A stretch of DNA of 64,000 nt from Trebonia sp963811335 (GTDB lineage: Bacteria > Actinomycetota > Actinomycetes > Streptosporangiales > Streptosporangiaceae). The notes under the pieces were generated by a model. That model was not told the origin of the DNA. It was given only the letters and a program-made list of their open reading frames with translations, and did no database searches. Within the stretch, counting starts at the first letter, position 1, and each line of letters begins with the position of its first letter. Positions 44,386-52,820 of the stretch are shown here, piece after piece. The stretch spans positions 62,001 to 126,000 of the forward strand of contig CAWERB010000028.1 in assembly GCA_963811335.1 (NCBI GenBank). Reading direction: 5' to 3'. A program made the translations under genes and the position numbers.

Positions 44386-45573
44386 CTAGGCGAGCGCCTG
44401 GGACAGGTCAGCGAGCAGGTCGTCGGGGTCCTCGATGCCCACGGACAGCCGGACGAGGTCCGCTGGTACCTCGAGCGGCGACCCGGCGACCGAGGCATGC
44501 GTCATCCGCGCCGGATGCTCGATCAGCGACTCCACGCCGCCGAGCGACTCGCCGAGCGTGAACAGCGTGGTACGGGCGCAGACCTCGACGGCCTGCCGCT
44601 CGCCGCCGGCCAGCCGGAAGGAGACCATGCCGCCGAAGTCCCGCATCTGCGACCTGGCGACCTCGTGACCGGGATGACCGGGCAGCCCCGGGTACAGCAC
44701 GGATGTCACCGCCGGATGGTCCGCGAGCGCCCGGGCCACGCGGGCGGCATTGCCGCAGTGACGGTCCATGCGGACGGCGAGGGTCTTGACGCCGCGCAGC
44801 GTGAGCCAGGCATCGAACGGGCCGGCCACCGCGCCGGTGGCGTTCTGGTTGAACGCGAGGTCCGCGGCGTGGCCCGGGTCCTTGATGACGATGGCGCCGC
44901 CCACCACATCGGAGTGACCGCCGAGGTACTTGGTGGTGGAGTGCACCACGATGTCCGCGCCGAGGTCTAGCGGGCGCTGCAGGTAGGGCGAGGCGAACGT
45001 GTTATCGACCACGAGCAGCGCGCCGTGGCTGTGCGCGAGCGCGGCGAGCGCCCGGATGTCCACGATGGACAGCAGCGGGTTCGTGGGGGTTTCCGTCCAG
45101 ATGAGGCGGGGTCGCTGGGCAGCGGCGGCCGTGGCGACGGCCTCGAGGTCGGTCTGCATAACGGGGGCGTGTGTCACCCCCCACGCCTTGTGCACCTTGT
45201 CGAACAGCCGGAACGTCCCGCCGTACGCGTCGCCGGGAATGAGCACCCGGTCCCCAGGCCGGCACAGGGTGCGGACCAGGCAGTCCTCCGCGGCCATGCC
45301 GGACGCGAAAGCGAACGCGCGCGCCCCGTTCTCCAGCGCGGCGAGGCAGGTCTCCAGGGCGGTACGGGTGGGGTTCGCGGTCCGCGAGTACTCGTAACCG
45401 CCCCGGGTCCCGCCGATGCCGTCCTGCTTGTAGGTCGAGGTCTGGTAGATCGGCGGCACCACCGCGCCCGTGACCGGGTCCGGTTCCTGTCCCGCGTGAA
45501 TGGCCTGTGTCTCGAAGCCCAGCTTCTCCACGTTCACTGGGCTTTCCGAGGTCACTGGGCTTTCCGAGGTCAC
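44386..45573 (-). CDS. metB: cystathionine gamma-synthase/lyase family enzyme
   Basis: PLP enzyme of the Cys/Met metabolism family, 395 residues. PLP-binding Lys in VVHSTTKYLGGHSDV; SRTANPTRTALE and ETPTNPLL are family marks. It either makes cystathionine from activated homoserine or cleaves cystathionine to cysteine; the two cannot be separated by sequence alone. Pairing with a cystathionine beta-synthase (4-base overlap) fits either a lyase completing reverse transsulfuration or the common actinobacterial annotation metB. The N-terminus carries TSESPV twice, from an 18-base tandem duplication. Confidence 0.88.
   Translation of the reverse strand: MTSESPVTSESPVNVEKLGFETQAIHAGQEPDPVTGAVVPPIYQTSTYKQDGIGGTRGGYEYSRTANPTRTALETCLAALENGARAFAFASGMAAEDCLVRTLCRPGDRVLIPGDAYGGTFRLFDKVHKAWGVTHAPVMQTDLEAVATAAAAQRPRLIWTETPTNPLLSIVDIRALAALAHSHGALLVVDNTFASPYLQRPLDLGADIVVHSTTKYLGGHSDVVGGAIVIKDPGHAADLAFNQNATGAVAGPFDAWLTLRGVKTLAVRMDRHCGNAARVARALADHPAVTSVLYPGLPGHPGHEVARSQMRDFGGMVSFRLAGGERQAVEVCARTTLFTLGESLGGVESLIEHPARMTHASVAGSPLEVPADLVRLSVGIEDPDDLLADLSQALA
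45535..45570. repeat. 18-bp tandem duplication at the metB start
   Basis: Two identical 18-base units (45535-45552, 45553-45570) plus a partial third. They encode TSESPV twice and extend to the overlap with the cbs stop. Confidence 0.9.
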
Positions 45574-46955
45574 TGGCCACCTCCCGCTGCGTAGTAACCC
45601 AGCAGGTCGGCCCGGGTGAGCACGGCGGCGGGCTTCCCCTCAAGGTGAACGAGCGCCGCGCCGGCCTTCTCGAGAACCGCGGCGGCGCGGCTGACCGGCT
45701 CGCCCTGGCCGAGCACGGGCAGCGGCGGCGACATGTGCTTGCTGACCGGGTCCTGCGGGCTTGCCCGGCCGCTGACCAGCGCATCGAGCAGGTCCCTTTC
45801 CGCGACGGCCCCGGCGACCTCGGCGGCCATCAGCGGCGGCTCCTCCTGGACCACGGGGAGCTGGGAGACGTCGTACTCGCGCAGCAGGGCGATCGCCTGC
45901 GCGACGGTCTCGTCCGGGTGCACGTGGACGAGTGCGGGCAGGTCGGGGTGCCTGGCGGCGAGCAGGTCGGCGACGGTCGGGCCCGCGGCGGGCTGCCGCA
46001 GGAAGCCGTAGTCGGACATCCAGGCGTCGTTGAATATCTTCGACAGGTAGCCGCGGCCGCCGTCGGGCAGGATGACGACGATGACGTCATCGGGCGCCGC
46101 CGTCGCGGCGACCCGCAGCGCGGCCGCGACGGCAAGCCCTGACGAGCCGCCGACGAGTAGCGCCTCTTCCTTGGCGAGCCGCCGCGTCATGCCGAACGAG
46201 TCCGCGTCGCTGACCGCGATCACCTCATCGACGACGGACCCGTCGTAAGTGGCGGGCCAGATGTCCTCGCCGACGCCCTCCACCAGGTAGGGACGGCCGG
46301 TCCCGCCTGAGTAGACGCTCCCCTCGGGGTCCGCGCCGATGACCTTGACCTTGTTGCCCGATACCTCCTTGAGGTAGCGGCCGGTTCCTGAGATCGTGCC
46401 GCCGGTTCCGATGCCCGCCACGAAATGGGTGATCCGCCCGTCGGTCTGCCGCCAGATCTCCGGGCCGGTCCAGTGGTAGTGCGCGGCCGGGTTGTCCGGA
46501 TTCGCGTACTGGTCGGGCTGCCAGCCGTCCGGCGTCTCCCGGGCCAGGCGGCGCGCGACGCTGTAGTAGGACTCCGGGTGATCGGGCGGCACGCTGGTGG
46601 GGCACACCACCACCTCGGCGCCGTACGCGCGGAGCACCGCGATCTTGTCGGCCGCCACCTTGTCCGGGCAGGTGAACAGGCACCGGTAGCCACGGGCCTG
46701 CGCGATGATCGCCAGGCCGACGCCCGTGTTGCCCGAGGTCGGCTCGACGATCACGCCGCCCGGCCGGAGCCGGCCCTCCCGTTCCGCGGTCTCGATCATC
46801 CGCAGGGCGATGCGGTCCTTGACCGAGCCGCCGGGATTCAGGTACTCGATCTTGGCGAGCACGTCGGCCGGGCTGGCCACGCCCTTCGTCACCGACTTGA
46901 GCCGAAGCAGGGGGGTGTTGCCCATCGCATCGGTCAAGGAGTCGTATACCTCCAC
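45570..46955 (-). CDS. cbs: cystathionine beta-synthase
   Basis: PLP enzyme condensing serine and homocysteine to cystathionine. 461 residues: catalytic domain with the PLP Lys in NPGGSVKDRIA (about residue 46), the SGNTG loop and GTGGTISGTGRYL, then two CBS regulatory modules from about residue 335 (HPDETVAQAIALLREYDVSQ and later PVLGQGEPVSRAAAVLEKAG). In the animal enzyme such modules bind S-adenosylmethionine. Upstream of metB in an overlapping pair, so homocysteine sulfur can be moved to cysteine. No SAM riboswitch is visible upstream. Confidence 0.93.
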   Translation of the reverse strand: MEVYDSLTDAMGNTPLLRLKSVTKGVASPADVLAKIEYLNPGGSVKDRIALRMIETAEREGRLRPGGVIVEPTSGNTGVGLAIIAQARGYRCLFTCPDKVAADKIAVLRAYGAEVVVCPTSVPPDHPESYYSVARRLARETPDGWQPDQYANPDNPAAHYHWTGPEIWRQTDGRITHFVAGIGTGGTISGTGRYLKEVSGNKVKVIGADPEGSVYSGGTGRPYLVEGVGEDIWPATYDGSVVDEVIAVSDADSFGMTRRLAKEEALLVGGSSGLAVAAALRVAATAAPDDVIVVILPDGGRGYLSKIFNDAWMSDYGFLRQPAAGPTVADLLAARHPDLPALVHVHPDETVAQAIALLREYDVSQLPVVQEEPPLMAAEVAGAVAERDLLDALVSGRASPQDPVSKHMSPPLPVLGQGEPVSRAAAVLEKAGAALVHLEGKPAAVLTRADLLGYYAAGGGQ

Positions 46956-47035
46956 ACCTAGACGCTATCGGCTGCGGTGCGATGATGGCTGTTACCGTGG
47001 CGTTGACACGCAGCTTTTCCAAGGAGGGCACAGTC

Positions 47036-48253
47036 ATGCCTGAGGCAGTAATCGTCGCGACCGCTCGCTCGCCCATCGGCCGGGCGTTCAAGGGATCACT
47101 GAGCTCGATCAGGCCAGACGACCTGCTCGCCCAGATCGTCACGGCCGCGCTGGCCAAGGTCCCGCAGCTGGAGCCGGGCGCCGTGGAGGACCTGATCGTC
47201 GGGTGCGGCCTGCCAGGCGGCGAGCAGGGGTTCAACATCGCCCGGGTTACCGCCGTGCTGCTCGGCCTCGACGGCGTGCCAGGCACCACGGTCAACCGCT
47301 ACTGCTCGTCGTCGCTGCAGGCCGCGCGTATGGCCTATCACGCGATCAAGGCGGGCGAGGGCGACGTGTTCATCGCGGCCGGCGTCGAGACCGTCTCCCG
47401 GTTCGCCAAGGGCTCGAGCGACAGCCTGCCCGACACGCGCAACCCGCGGTTCGAGCAGGCGAAAGAGCGGACCGAGGCGACGGCGGCGGCCGAGGCGCCC
47501 TGGCACGACCCGCGCGCGGACGGCGAGGTGCCCGACATCTACATCGCCATGGGGCAGACCGCGGAGAACGTGGCGGCGCTGCGCGGCATCAGCCGGGCCG
47601 AGCAGGACGAGTTCGGCGTCCGCTCGCAGAACCTGGCGGAGAAGGCGCTCGCTAACGGATTCTGGCAGCGCGAGATCACCCCGGTGACGCTGCCCGACGG
47701 CTCGGTCGTGTCGGCGGACGACGGGCCGCGGCCGGGTACCACGCTGGACAAGGTCGCCGCACTCAAGCCGGTGTTCCGCGAGCACGGCACGGTGACGGCC
47801 GGGAACTGCTGCCCGCTGAACGACGGCGCGGCCGCCCTGGTCGTGATGAGCGACGTGAAGGCGGCGGAACTCGGCATCACGCCGCTCGCGCGGATCGTCG
47901 CCACCGGGGTCAGCGCGCTCTCACCGGAGATCATGGGGCTCGGGCCGGTGGAGGCGTCACGGCAGGCGCTGCGGCGGGCCGGGATGGCGATCAGCGACAT
48001 CGACCTGGTGGAGATCAACGAGGCCTTCGCCGCGCAGGTCATCCCCTCGTTCCGGGACCTGGGGATCGACCAGGCGCGGCTGAACGTGAACGGCGGGGCG
48101 ATCGCCGTCGGCCACCCGTTCGGCATGACCGGGGCACGGATCGCCACCACCCTGATCAACAGCCTGCAGTTCCACGACAAGACGACCGGCCTGGAAACCA
48201 TGTGCGTCGGCGGCGGCCAGGGCATGGCGATGATCTTCGAGCGGCTGGGCTAG
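47036..48253 (+). CDS. thiolase (acetyl-CoA C-acyltransferase)
   Basis: 405 residues with a complete thiolase active site: Cys in NRYCSSSLQAARM, His in GGAIAVGHPFGMTGAR and the second Cys in MCVGGGQGMAM. It condenses or cleaves acyl-CoA. ATG at 47036 follows AAGGAGG with 8-base spacing; earlier ATGs at 46982 and 46985 lack one. FadA-like features (HPFGMTGAR) slightly favour degradation over acetoacetyl-CoA synthesis, but this is not decisive. A strong hairpin follows. Confidence 0.92.
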   Translation: MPEAVIVATARSPIGRAFKGSLSSIRPDDLLAQIVTAALAKVPQLEPGAVEDLIVGCGLPGGEQGFNIARVTAVLLGLDGVPGTTVNRYCSSSLQAARMAYHAIKAGEGDVFIAAGVETVSRFAKGSSDSLPDTRNPRFEQAKERTEATAAAEAPWHDPRADGEVPDIYIAMGQTAENVAALRGISRAEQDEFGVRSQNLAEKALANGFWQREITPVTLPDGSVVSADDGPRPGTTLDKVAALKPVFREHGTVTAGNCCPLNDGAAALVVMSDVKAAELGITPLARIVATGVSALSPEIMGLGPVEASRQALRRAGMAISDIDLVEINEAFAAQVIPSFRDLGIDQARLNVNGGAIAVGHPFGMTGARIATTLINSLQFHDKTTGLETMCVGGGQGMAMIFERLG

Positions 48254-48264
48254 GAGCCGCTCAC

Positions 48265-48293
48265 CCCGGGGGGCGCCCGCCGCGCCCCCCGGG
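48265..48293. terminator. thiolase terminator hairpin
   Basis: CCCGGGGGGCGC (48265-48276) and GCGCCCCCCGGG (48282-48293) form a perfect 12-bp stem with a 5-base loop, 12 bases after the stop codon. No T tract. Confidence 0.75.
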
Positions 48294-48415
48294 TGATGGA
48301 GGGATCATCACGATATGACAAACAGGACATTGCGGAAGGTTGCGACCTGGGTCTTGCCAGCAGCCATCTGGTGAGGCAGGCTCAACTGAAAGCGGCTTCC
48401 TACTCGGAGGTGCCA

Positions 48416-48649
48416 ATGTCGCTGATGCACTCCCCCGACATGCACAAGAGCCTCATCGCCCGCATCCCCACCCAAACGGGGCGCGAGCTGGCCGAGTGGT
48501 TCACTCATCTCGAATCCGGCCCTGCCTTCTTCCGCCGTGAAGAGCGAGCCAACTGGCTCGCCGACGAGCACGGCATCTGCGACCGCTACGCGACCGCCAT
48601 CGTCCACGAGTACGAGATCCGCCGTAAACTCCGGCTTTTCGGCATCTAG
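48416..48649 (+). CDS. small DUF4287-like protein
   Basis: 77 residues beginning MSLMHSPDMHKSLIARIP. TGRELAEWFTHL and ANWLADEHGICDRYATAIVH match DUF4287 proteins, short helical proteins common in actinobacteria. ATG at 48416 is preceded by GGAGG at 6 bases; an upstream ATG at 48293 lies in the thiolase terminator. Function unknown. Confidence 0.78.
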   Translation: MSLMHSPDMHKSLIARIPTQTGRELAEWFTHLESGPAFFRREERANWLADEHGICDRYATAIVHEYEIRRKLRLFGI

Positions 48650-48713
48650 CCGGCTGCTCCGCACATGTCGTGACCCCGGGCGTCCTGGGATGGCCGCGGG
48701 TCAGGCTTGGCCT

Positions 48714-48914
48714 GTGACAGCGGCCTACTTACCTGCCCCTGTCACTCCCCTTAAGCCAAGGCGACGCCTTCGCCGGTCGCAGCGCGACGGCCTGGTGCTT
48801 CCAAGGACCCGGTTCAGGCACTGCTACCGGGGCGAGATATTCGCCGTCACCACGCCGCGCTCGCTGTCCCAGTGGCTATTCCAGATCGCTTACCAATGGG
48901 GCGGCGACGGTTAA
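48714..48914 (+). CDS. possible short protein, unsupported
   Basis: A GTG-initiated reading of 66 residues (VTAAYLPAPVTPLKPR..., ending LSQWLFQIAYQWGGDG). It has no clear ribosome binding site or recognised family. The aromatic C-terminus is unlike random high-GC translation, so it is listed as tentative. It fills most of the gap between the DUF4287-like gene and the tRNA-like gene. Confidence 0.22.
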   Translation: MTAAYLPAPVTPLKPRRRLRRSQRDGLVLPRTRFRHCYRGEIFAVTTPRSLSQWLFQIAYQWGGDG

Positions 48915-48988
48915 GGCTGAAGTGGTCAACCGCAGCTGCTGATTCCGCCGGGAACGATAAAGAACGCAAAGTTCAGATGCACGTGCAG

Positions 48989-49061
48989 TACCCCCGGTCG
49001 GACTCGAACCGACACCGCGGACCCTTTTAGGGGCCGGCCTCTGCCCTTGGGCTACGGGGGC
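48989..49061 (-). tRNA. tRNA-like gene with apparent AAA anticodon
   Basis: 73 bases on the minus strand: acceptor stem GCCCCCG / CGGGGGT (first pair G-U), a short D stem GCC/GGC, a good T arm GTCGG-TTCGAGT-CCGAC and discriminator A. The anticodon arm GGCCC-CTAAAAG-GGTCC has a C-U mismatch at its middle pair, and the loop gives U33 followed by AAA. AAA would read UUU (Phe), but bacteria use GAA for Phe, so identity is uncertain. CCA is not encoded. May be a degenerate or non-standard tRNA. Confidence 0.6.
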
Positions 49062-49352
49062 AGATTCAGCCTAACCCAACTGGGGCATCTATACGACATG
49101 TGAGCTATTGTCGCTTAGATCGACAAATATAGAGTTTTCGACCCGAATGCCAAATGCCGGAAACTGGCGTGACACCCTATGGCCTCTTTGCGTCATGGCG
49201 CATACGCCGCCGGGAAAGGGTGCTATCCGCGCCCGGCTGTCGCATCCTTGACGATTTTCTCTTTCGCAAAGTGTTATTACTGCCCGCCCCGCCCTGATGC
49301 TGAAGGCGGGCCTTCTCGGAGCAGTGCACACGAAAGGTCCCGGCGTCACCGC
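49062..49352. other. gap between tRNA-like gene and uracil-DNA glycosylase gene
   Basis: About 290 AT-richer bases. No gene recognised on either strand; it must contain the promoter of the tRNA-like gene and the 3' end of the downstream-facing glycosylase transcript. Confidence 0.4.
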
Positions 49353-50138
49353 TCAGCCGAGGCCTGCTGCCTCGCGCGCCAGGCGGAAGATCGCGTCGGT
49401 CATGGCGGGCGTGACCCGGCCGGTGAACGTGTTCTGCTGGCTCGGGTGGTAGCAGCCGAGCAGCCGCAGTTGCCTGCCGCCGGGACCCGCTACCTGCGCC
49501 TGCACGCCGTGCCCGAAGGCCGGGCGTGGCCGCGGCACCTGGTAACCGCACTGCGCGAGTACCGGCCAGAGCGCCTGCCAGGCAAAGCCGCCGAGGCAGA
49601 CCACCACCCGGAGGGCGGCGGCGACCAGCCGGAACTCGGCGGCGAGCCAGGGGGCGCAGGTGTCCCGCTCCTCCGGTAGAGGCTTGTTCTCCGGCGGCGC
49701 GCAGCGCACGGCCGCGGCCATGCGCACGCCGATCAGCCGCTGGCCGTCCCCGGCCGCCACGCTCGTCGGCCGGGCGGCCAGGCCGCACCGGTACAGCGAC
49801 GCGAACAGGAAGTCGCCGCTACGGTCCCCGGTGAAGATCCGGCCGGTCCGGTTGCCGCCGTGCGCGGCGGGCGCCAGCCCGAGTATGAGGATCGCCGGCT
49901 CGGGATCACCCCAGCCCGGGATCGGACGTCCCCAGTACGGCTCGTCCATGAAGGACTTGCGCCGGACGGCGGCGACGTCCTCGCGCCAGGCGACCAGGCG
50001 GGGGCAGGCGCGGCACACCGACTGCCGCGCGGTGAGCTCCGGCAGGGTGCCAGCCGTGGCCGCGAGTTCGCGAACCTCCGCAGCATCGCGGGCGGCCGGC
50101 GTCGACGCGGTCGCGAGATCATCTGGCCAGTTGGGCAT
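49353..50138 (-). CDS. family 5 uracil-DNA glycosylase (UdgB type)
   Basis: 261 residues. Motif A GLAPAAHGGNRTGRIFTGD is the family 5 form (GLAPA..G.NRTGR), lacking the polar Asn/Asp of families 1 and 4 at the catalytic place. The Fe-S ligands include CRACPRLV, with RCAPPENKP and LLGCYHPSQQNTFTGR later. It removes uracil and hypoxanthine-type damage from DNA. ATG at 50138 gives the natural start MPNWPDDL; a longer reading to 50240 lacks support. Confidence 0.9.
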   Translation of the reverse strand: MPNWPDDLATASTPAARDAAEVRELAATAGTLPELTARQSVCRACPRLVAWREDVAAVRRKSFMDEPYWGRPIPGWGDPEPAILILGLAPAAHGGNRTGRIFTGDRSGDFLFASLYRCGLAARPTSVAAGDGQRLIGVRMAAAVRCAPPENKPLPEERDTCAPWLAAEFRLVAAALRVVVCLGGFAWQALWPVLAQCGYQVPRPRPAFGHGVQAQVAGPGGRQLRLLGCYHPSQQNTFTGRVTPAMTDAIFRLAREAAGLG

Positions 50139-50717
50139 GACCTGACGATAACGGCGTGCGGGCCGACGAGCGGCGCTTCCGCTTTCAGCTGTCCCGCCGG
50201 CAATGCCGTGCAACCTAGCGTGCCCGGGGAAGCTGCCCACGCCCGGGACAGCCGCCCGGCACGCCTGGCGCCCGGCGAGTCCGTCCCCACGACGGCCGCC
50301 GGCCGCGGCAACCGCGGCACCACGCGCCCCGGCACGCTCAGATTTACGGTAAATTTTTCACGATCGAGGTAAACTTCTCACACCCGAGTAAGAGCAAAGA
50401 CGTTCTATCCGCCTTTTGTTTACAGGTCGTGAAATGTTTACCGCTGAAAACCAGGCAGCGCCGCCGGCGCGCCGCGCCAAAGCGAGACCTTGCCCGATAT
50501 GACCGTTTGCCGGATGACGGGCACGCCCGGGGAGGCGGCCCTCCGGCCCGCACGCCGCCGACGCGGACCGCAGGCCGCCCCGGCCGCCAGGCAACCCCTT
50601 CACCGCACGCATTCCGCCCGTGCACGCGCAACGACAGGAGCCGCGCACCGCCGCAGCTCATTCCAAAAGAGCCACACCGTTGCCACGACCAGCCGCCTGG
50701 ATCCGGCCGGGGAGCCG
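50139..50717. other. gene-free stretch with AT-rich repeat cluster
   Basis: 580 bases between udg and ppx, with no convincing gene. The central AT-rich island (50340-50450) has a repeat cluster listed separately; the flanks are ordinary high-GC sequence. Confidence 0.5.
50348..50442. repeat. GGTAAA repeat cluster: two direct and one inverted unit
   Basis: Adjacent 20-base units at 50348-50367 and 50368-50387 begin GGTAAA and share TCAC (15 of 20 identical). An inverted unit at 50425-50442 matches unit 1 in 15 of 18 bases (GGTAAACATTTCACGACC on the minus strand). Overlapping unit 1 is a perfect palindrome ATTTAC-G-GTAAAT (50342-50354). This looks like an array of protein-binding sites. Confidence 0.6.
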
Positions 50718-51755
50718 TTATGGCTTGACCAGGGACCAGGCGATGCCGTCGAGGATGTCGTGCTCGCTGACCAGCACCTCGGCGAAGCCGAACCGGGTCA
50801 TGATCCGGTCAAGGATGAGGGCGCCCGCGCCGATCACGTCCACCCGGCCGGGGTGCATGACCGGTATGGCCGCCCGCTCCGCGCGCGTCATGGCGAGCAG
50901 CTCGCCGGCTATCTCATGGACCCGCGCGGCGCTGATCCTGGAATGGTGGATGCGGGCGGAATCGTACTCGCCCAGGCCGAGCGCGATCCCCGCGACCGTC
51001 GTCACCGATCCGGCCAGGCCGACGAGCGTCCTGGCCTTCTCCGCTGGCACGGCCTCGGCGGCCAGCTCGAGCGCGGCGTCGATGTCCTTGATCGGTGGCC
51101 GCGATCTCCGCCGGGAGCGGCGGGTCGCCGTGCAGGTGCCGCTCGGTCATCCGGACGCAGCCGATGTTCACCGACCGGCCGCTTAGCTGACCGCGCGGCA
51201 TCCCGTCACGGACGGCCGCGCCTGGCCGCCGAGTATGAACTCCGTGGAGCCGCCGCCGATGTCGGTGACCAGGTAAGGCGGCGGGCAGGAGCCCGCGGCG
51301 GCCAGCGGCGTGCCCGGCCAGTTCCCTGGTCGCGCCGGTGAACGACAGCCATGCCTCGTCATCGCCGGAGATGACCTCGGGCGCGACGCCCAGGATCGCG
51401 CGGACCCGGTCGGTGAACTCCTGGGAGTTCGCCGCGTCCCGCGTCGCGCTGGTGGCGACCATCCGGATGGCCTCCGGCCCTGCCTCGGCGATCAGCCCTG
51501 CGTACTCCGCCAGGGCGGCCATGGTCCGCTCAGTGCCGCGGGCGACAGCCGCCCGGTCCGGTCCACGCCCTCACCGAGCCGGACGATGCGCATCTGCCGG
51601 GTGACATCCGTCAGCGGCGCGGGCTTGGCGGTATCGGTGGCACCATGCCCTCGTTCCGTATCCCGCTGCGCACCGCCGGACTCCGGCGTTATGTCGGCGA
51701 TCAGCAACCGGATCGAGTTCGTGCCGCAGTCGATGGCCGCCACGCGGTGGGTCAC
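50718..51755 (-). pseudogene. Ppx/GppA phosphatase gene broken by several frameshifts
   Basis: All parts of an exopolyphosphatase/guanosine pentaphosphate phosphatase are present but in different frames. The order is HRVAAIDCGTNSIRLLIADI (from 51755), then MAALAEYAGLIAEAGPEAIR (from about 51522), LVTDIGGGSTEFILGG (about 51250), GRSVNIGCVRM (about 51170) and AEKARTLVGLAGSVTTVAGI to the stop (from about 51050). At least four one-base shifts are needed; for example a G seems lost near 51535. The ATPase-fold signatures are intact, so decay is very recent or the consensus is faulty. The gene follows DUF501 as in other actinobacteria. Confidence 0.8.
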
Positions 51756-52311
51756 TCCGCCTCCCTGGCCCGGCCTGGTTCATCCGGGCCAGCCTCATCC
51801 GGGCCAGCCTCATCTCGGGCGGTCACGCACGGACCGCGAGACCACCAGCGGCCGGCCGCGTCGAGGGCCTCGCGGCCGAGCGGGTTGGCGCCGGGCACCG
51901 CGAGCTCGTGCGCGGCGAGGGCGTGCAGGCACTTGACCCGGTCCGGCATGCCGCCCGCGGACTGGGTGCCGGCCGGGAGCGGCTCAAGTCCCTCCGCCGC
52001 CGCGGCGGCATCCCTGCGGGCGAGGTAGTCGCGGTGCGCCTGCTGGTACGCGGCCAGGAGCTCGCCGTCGGCGGCGAGCCGCCCGGTCATCTCGCGCATC
52101 AGGCCGGCCGCCTCAAGGGCGCTGATCGCCGCGGCCGCCCGCGGGCAGGTCAGGTAGTACAGCGTCGGGAACGGCGTGCCGTCAGGCAGCCGGGGCGCCG
52201 TCTCCACCACGTCCGGCTGCCCGCACGGGCAGCGGTGCGCGACCGCCCGGACGCCGCGCGGCGCGCGGCCAAGCTGCCGGCGACGACCGCCTCGTCGACG
52301 TGCGTGATCAT
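51752..52311 (-). pseudogene. DUF501 protein gene with N-terminal frameshift
   Basis: The main part (VVETAPRLPDGTPFPTLYYL to the stop) and the start (MITHVDEAVVAG from ATG 52311) are in different frames. QLGRAPRGVRAVAHRCPCGQ joins them if one base is restored near 52274-52281. The family has a conserved CPCG and is usually encoded between ftsB and ppx; function is unknown. Overlaps the ppx start by four bases. Confidence 0.75.
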
Positions 52312-52342
52312 CGGGGGGGCGTGCTCATCGGAGAACCGTGCT

Positions 52343-52804
52343 TCACCTGGAAGAGGGCGCGTCGGCCCGCTGCACCGACTGCCAGAGCTTCGCGTACCAG
52401 GGGTCGGCAACGACCTGCGGCCCGGCGGACGTCTTCGCCGACGGTGAGGAGATCACCTCGTAGCACTGCTCCTGCGGGAAGCACATGTGCAGCTCGTCTC
52501 GCGCCTGCTGCTCGATGTACCAGGCCTGCGACAGCTTGGTGCGCTTTTCGGTCAGCGCCTTCACCTGGGCGGACATGGTCTGCTGCGCGGCGAGCAGCTG
52601 ATCGATCTGCTGCCGCTGCGCGATGTACTCGCGAACCGGGTAGGCGAGGCTCAGCGCGATCGCGCAGATCACCACGGCGAGCAACGCGGCCCGTCCGGTC
52701 AGCCTGGTGGACCGCGCGGCCGCCGCCATGGCGGCGGCCTGCGCGGCAGACGGCGGACCTGGCGCCGTGGACTGCTCCGGGGAGGGCTGACCCTGGGTAG
52801 GCAT
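52343..52804 (-). CDS. FtsB/DivIC-like septum formation protein
   Basis: 153 residues: Pro/Ala-rich cytosolic N-terminus, one membrane helix (AALLAVVICAIALSLAYPV, about 39-57), then a coiled coil (IAQRQQIDQLLAAQQTMSAQVKAL as heptads, about 61-84) and the DivIC ending WYIEQQARDELHMCF. Part of the FtsQ/FtsB/FtsL divisome hub at the septal membrane. It lies 16 bases after eno on the same strand, the standard actinobacterial order. Confidence 0.9.
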   Translation of the reverse strand: MPTQGQPSPEQSTAPGPPSAAQAAAMAAAARSTRLTGRAALLAVVICAIALSLAYPVREYIAQRQQIDQLLAAQQTMSAQVKALTEKRTKLSQAWYIEQQARDELHMCFPQEQCYEVISSPSAKTSAGPQVVADPWYAKLWQSVQRADAPSSR

Positions 52805-52820
52805 GATCAGGCTGAATCTC

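Noticed and set aside
46956..47035. SAM or other riboswitch upstream of cbs/metB
   Set aside because: The gap before cbs is too short and shows no aptamer-like conserved stems.
50490..51341. Plus-strand open frames across the ppx region
   Set aside because: They are antisense to the conserved Ppx/GppA segments and have no domain features.
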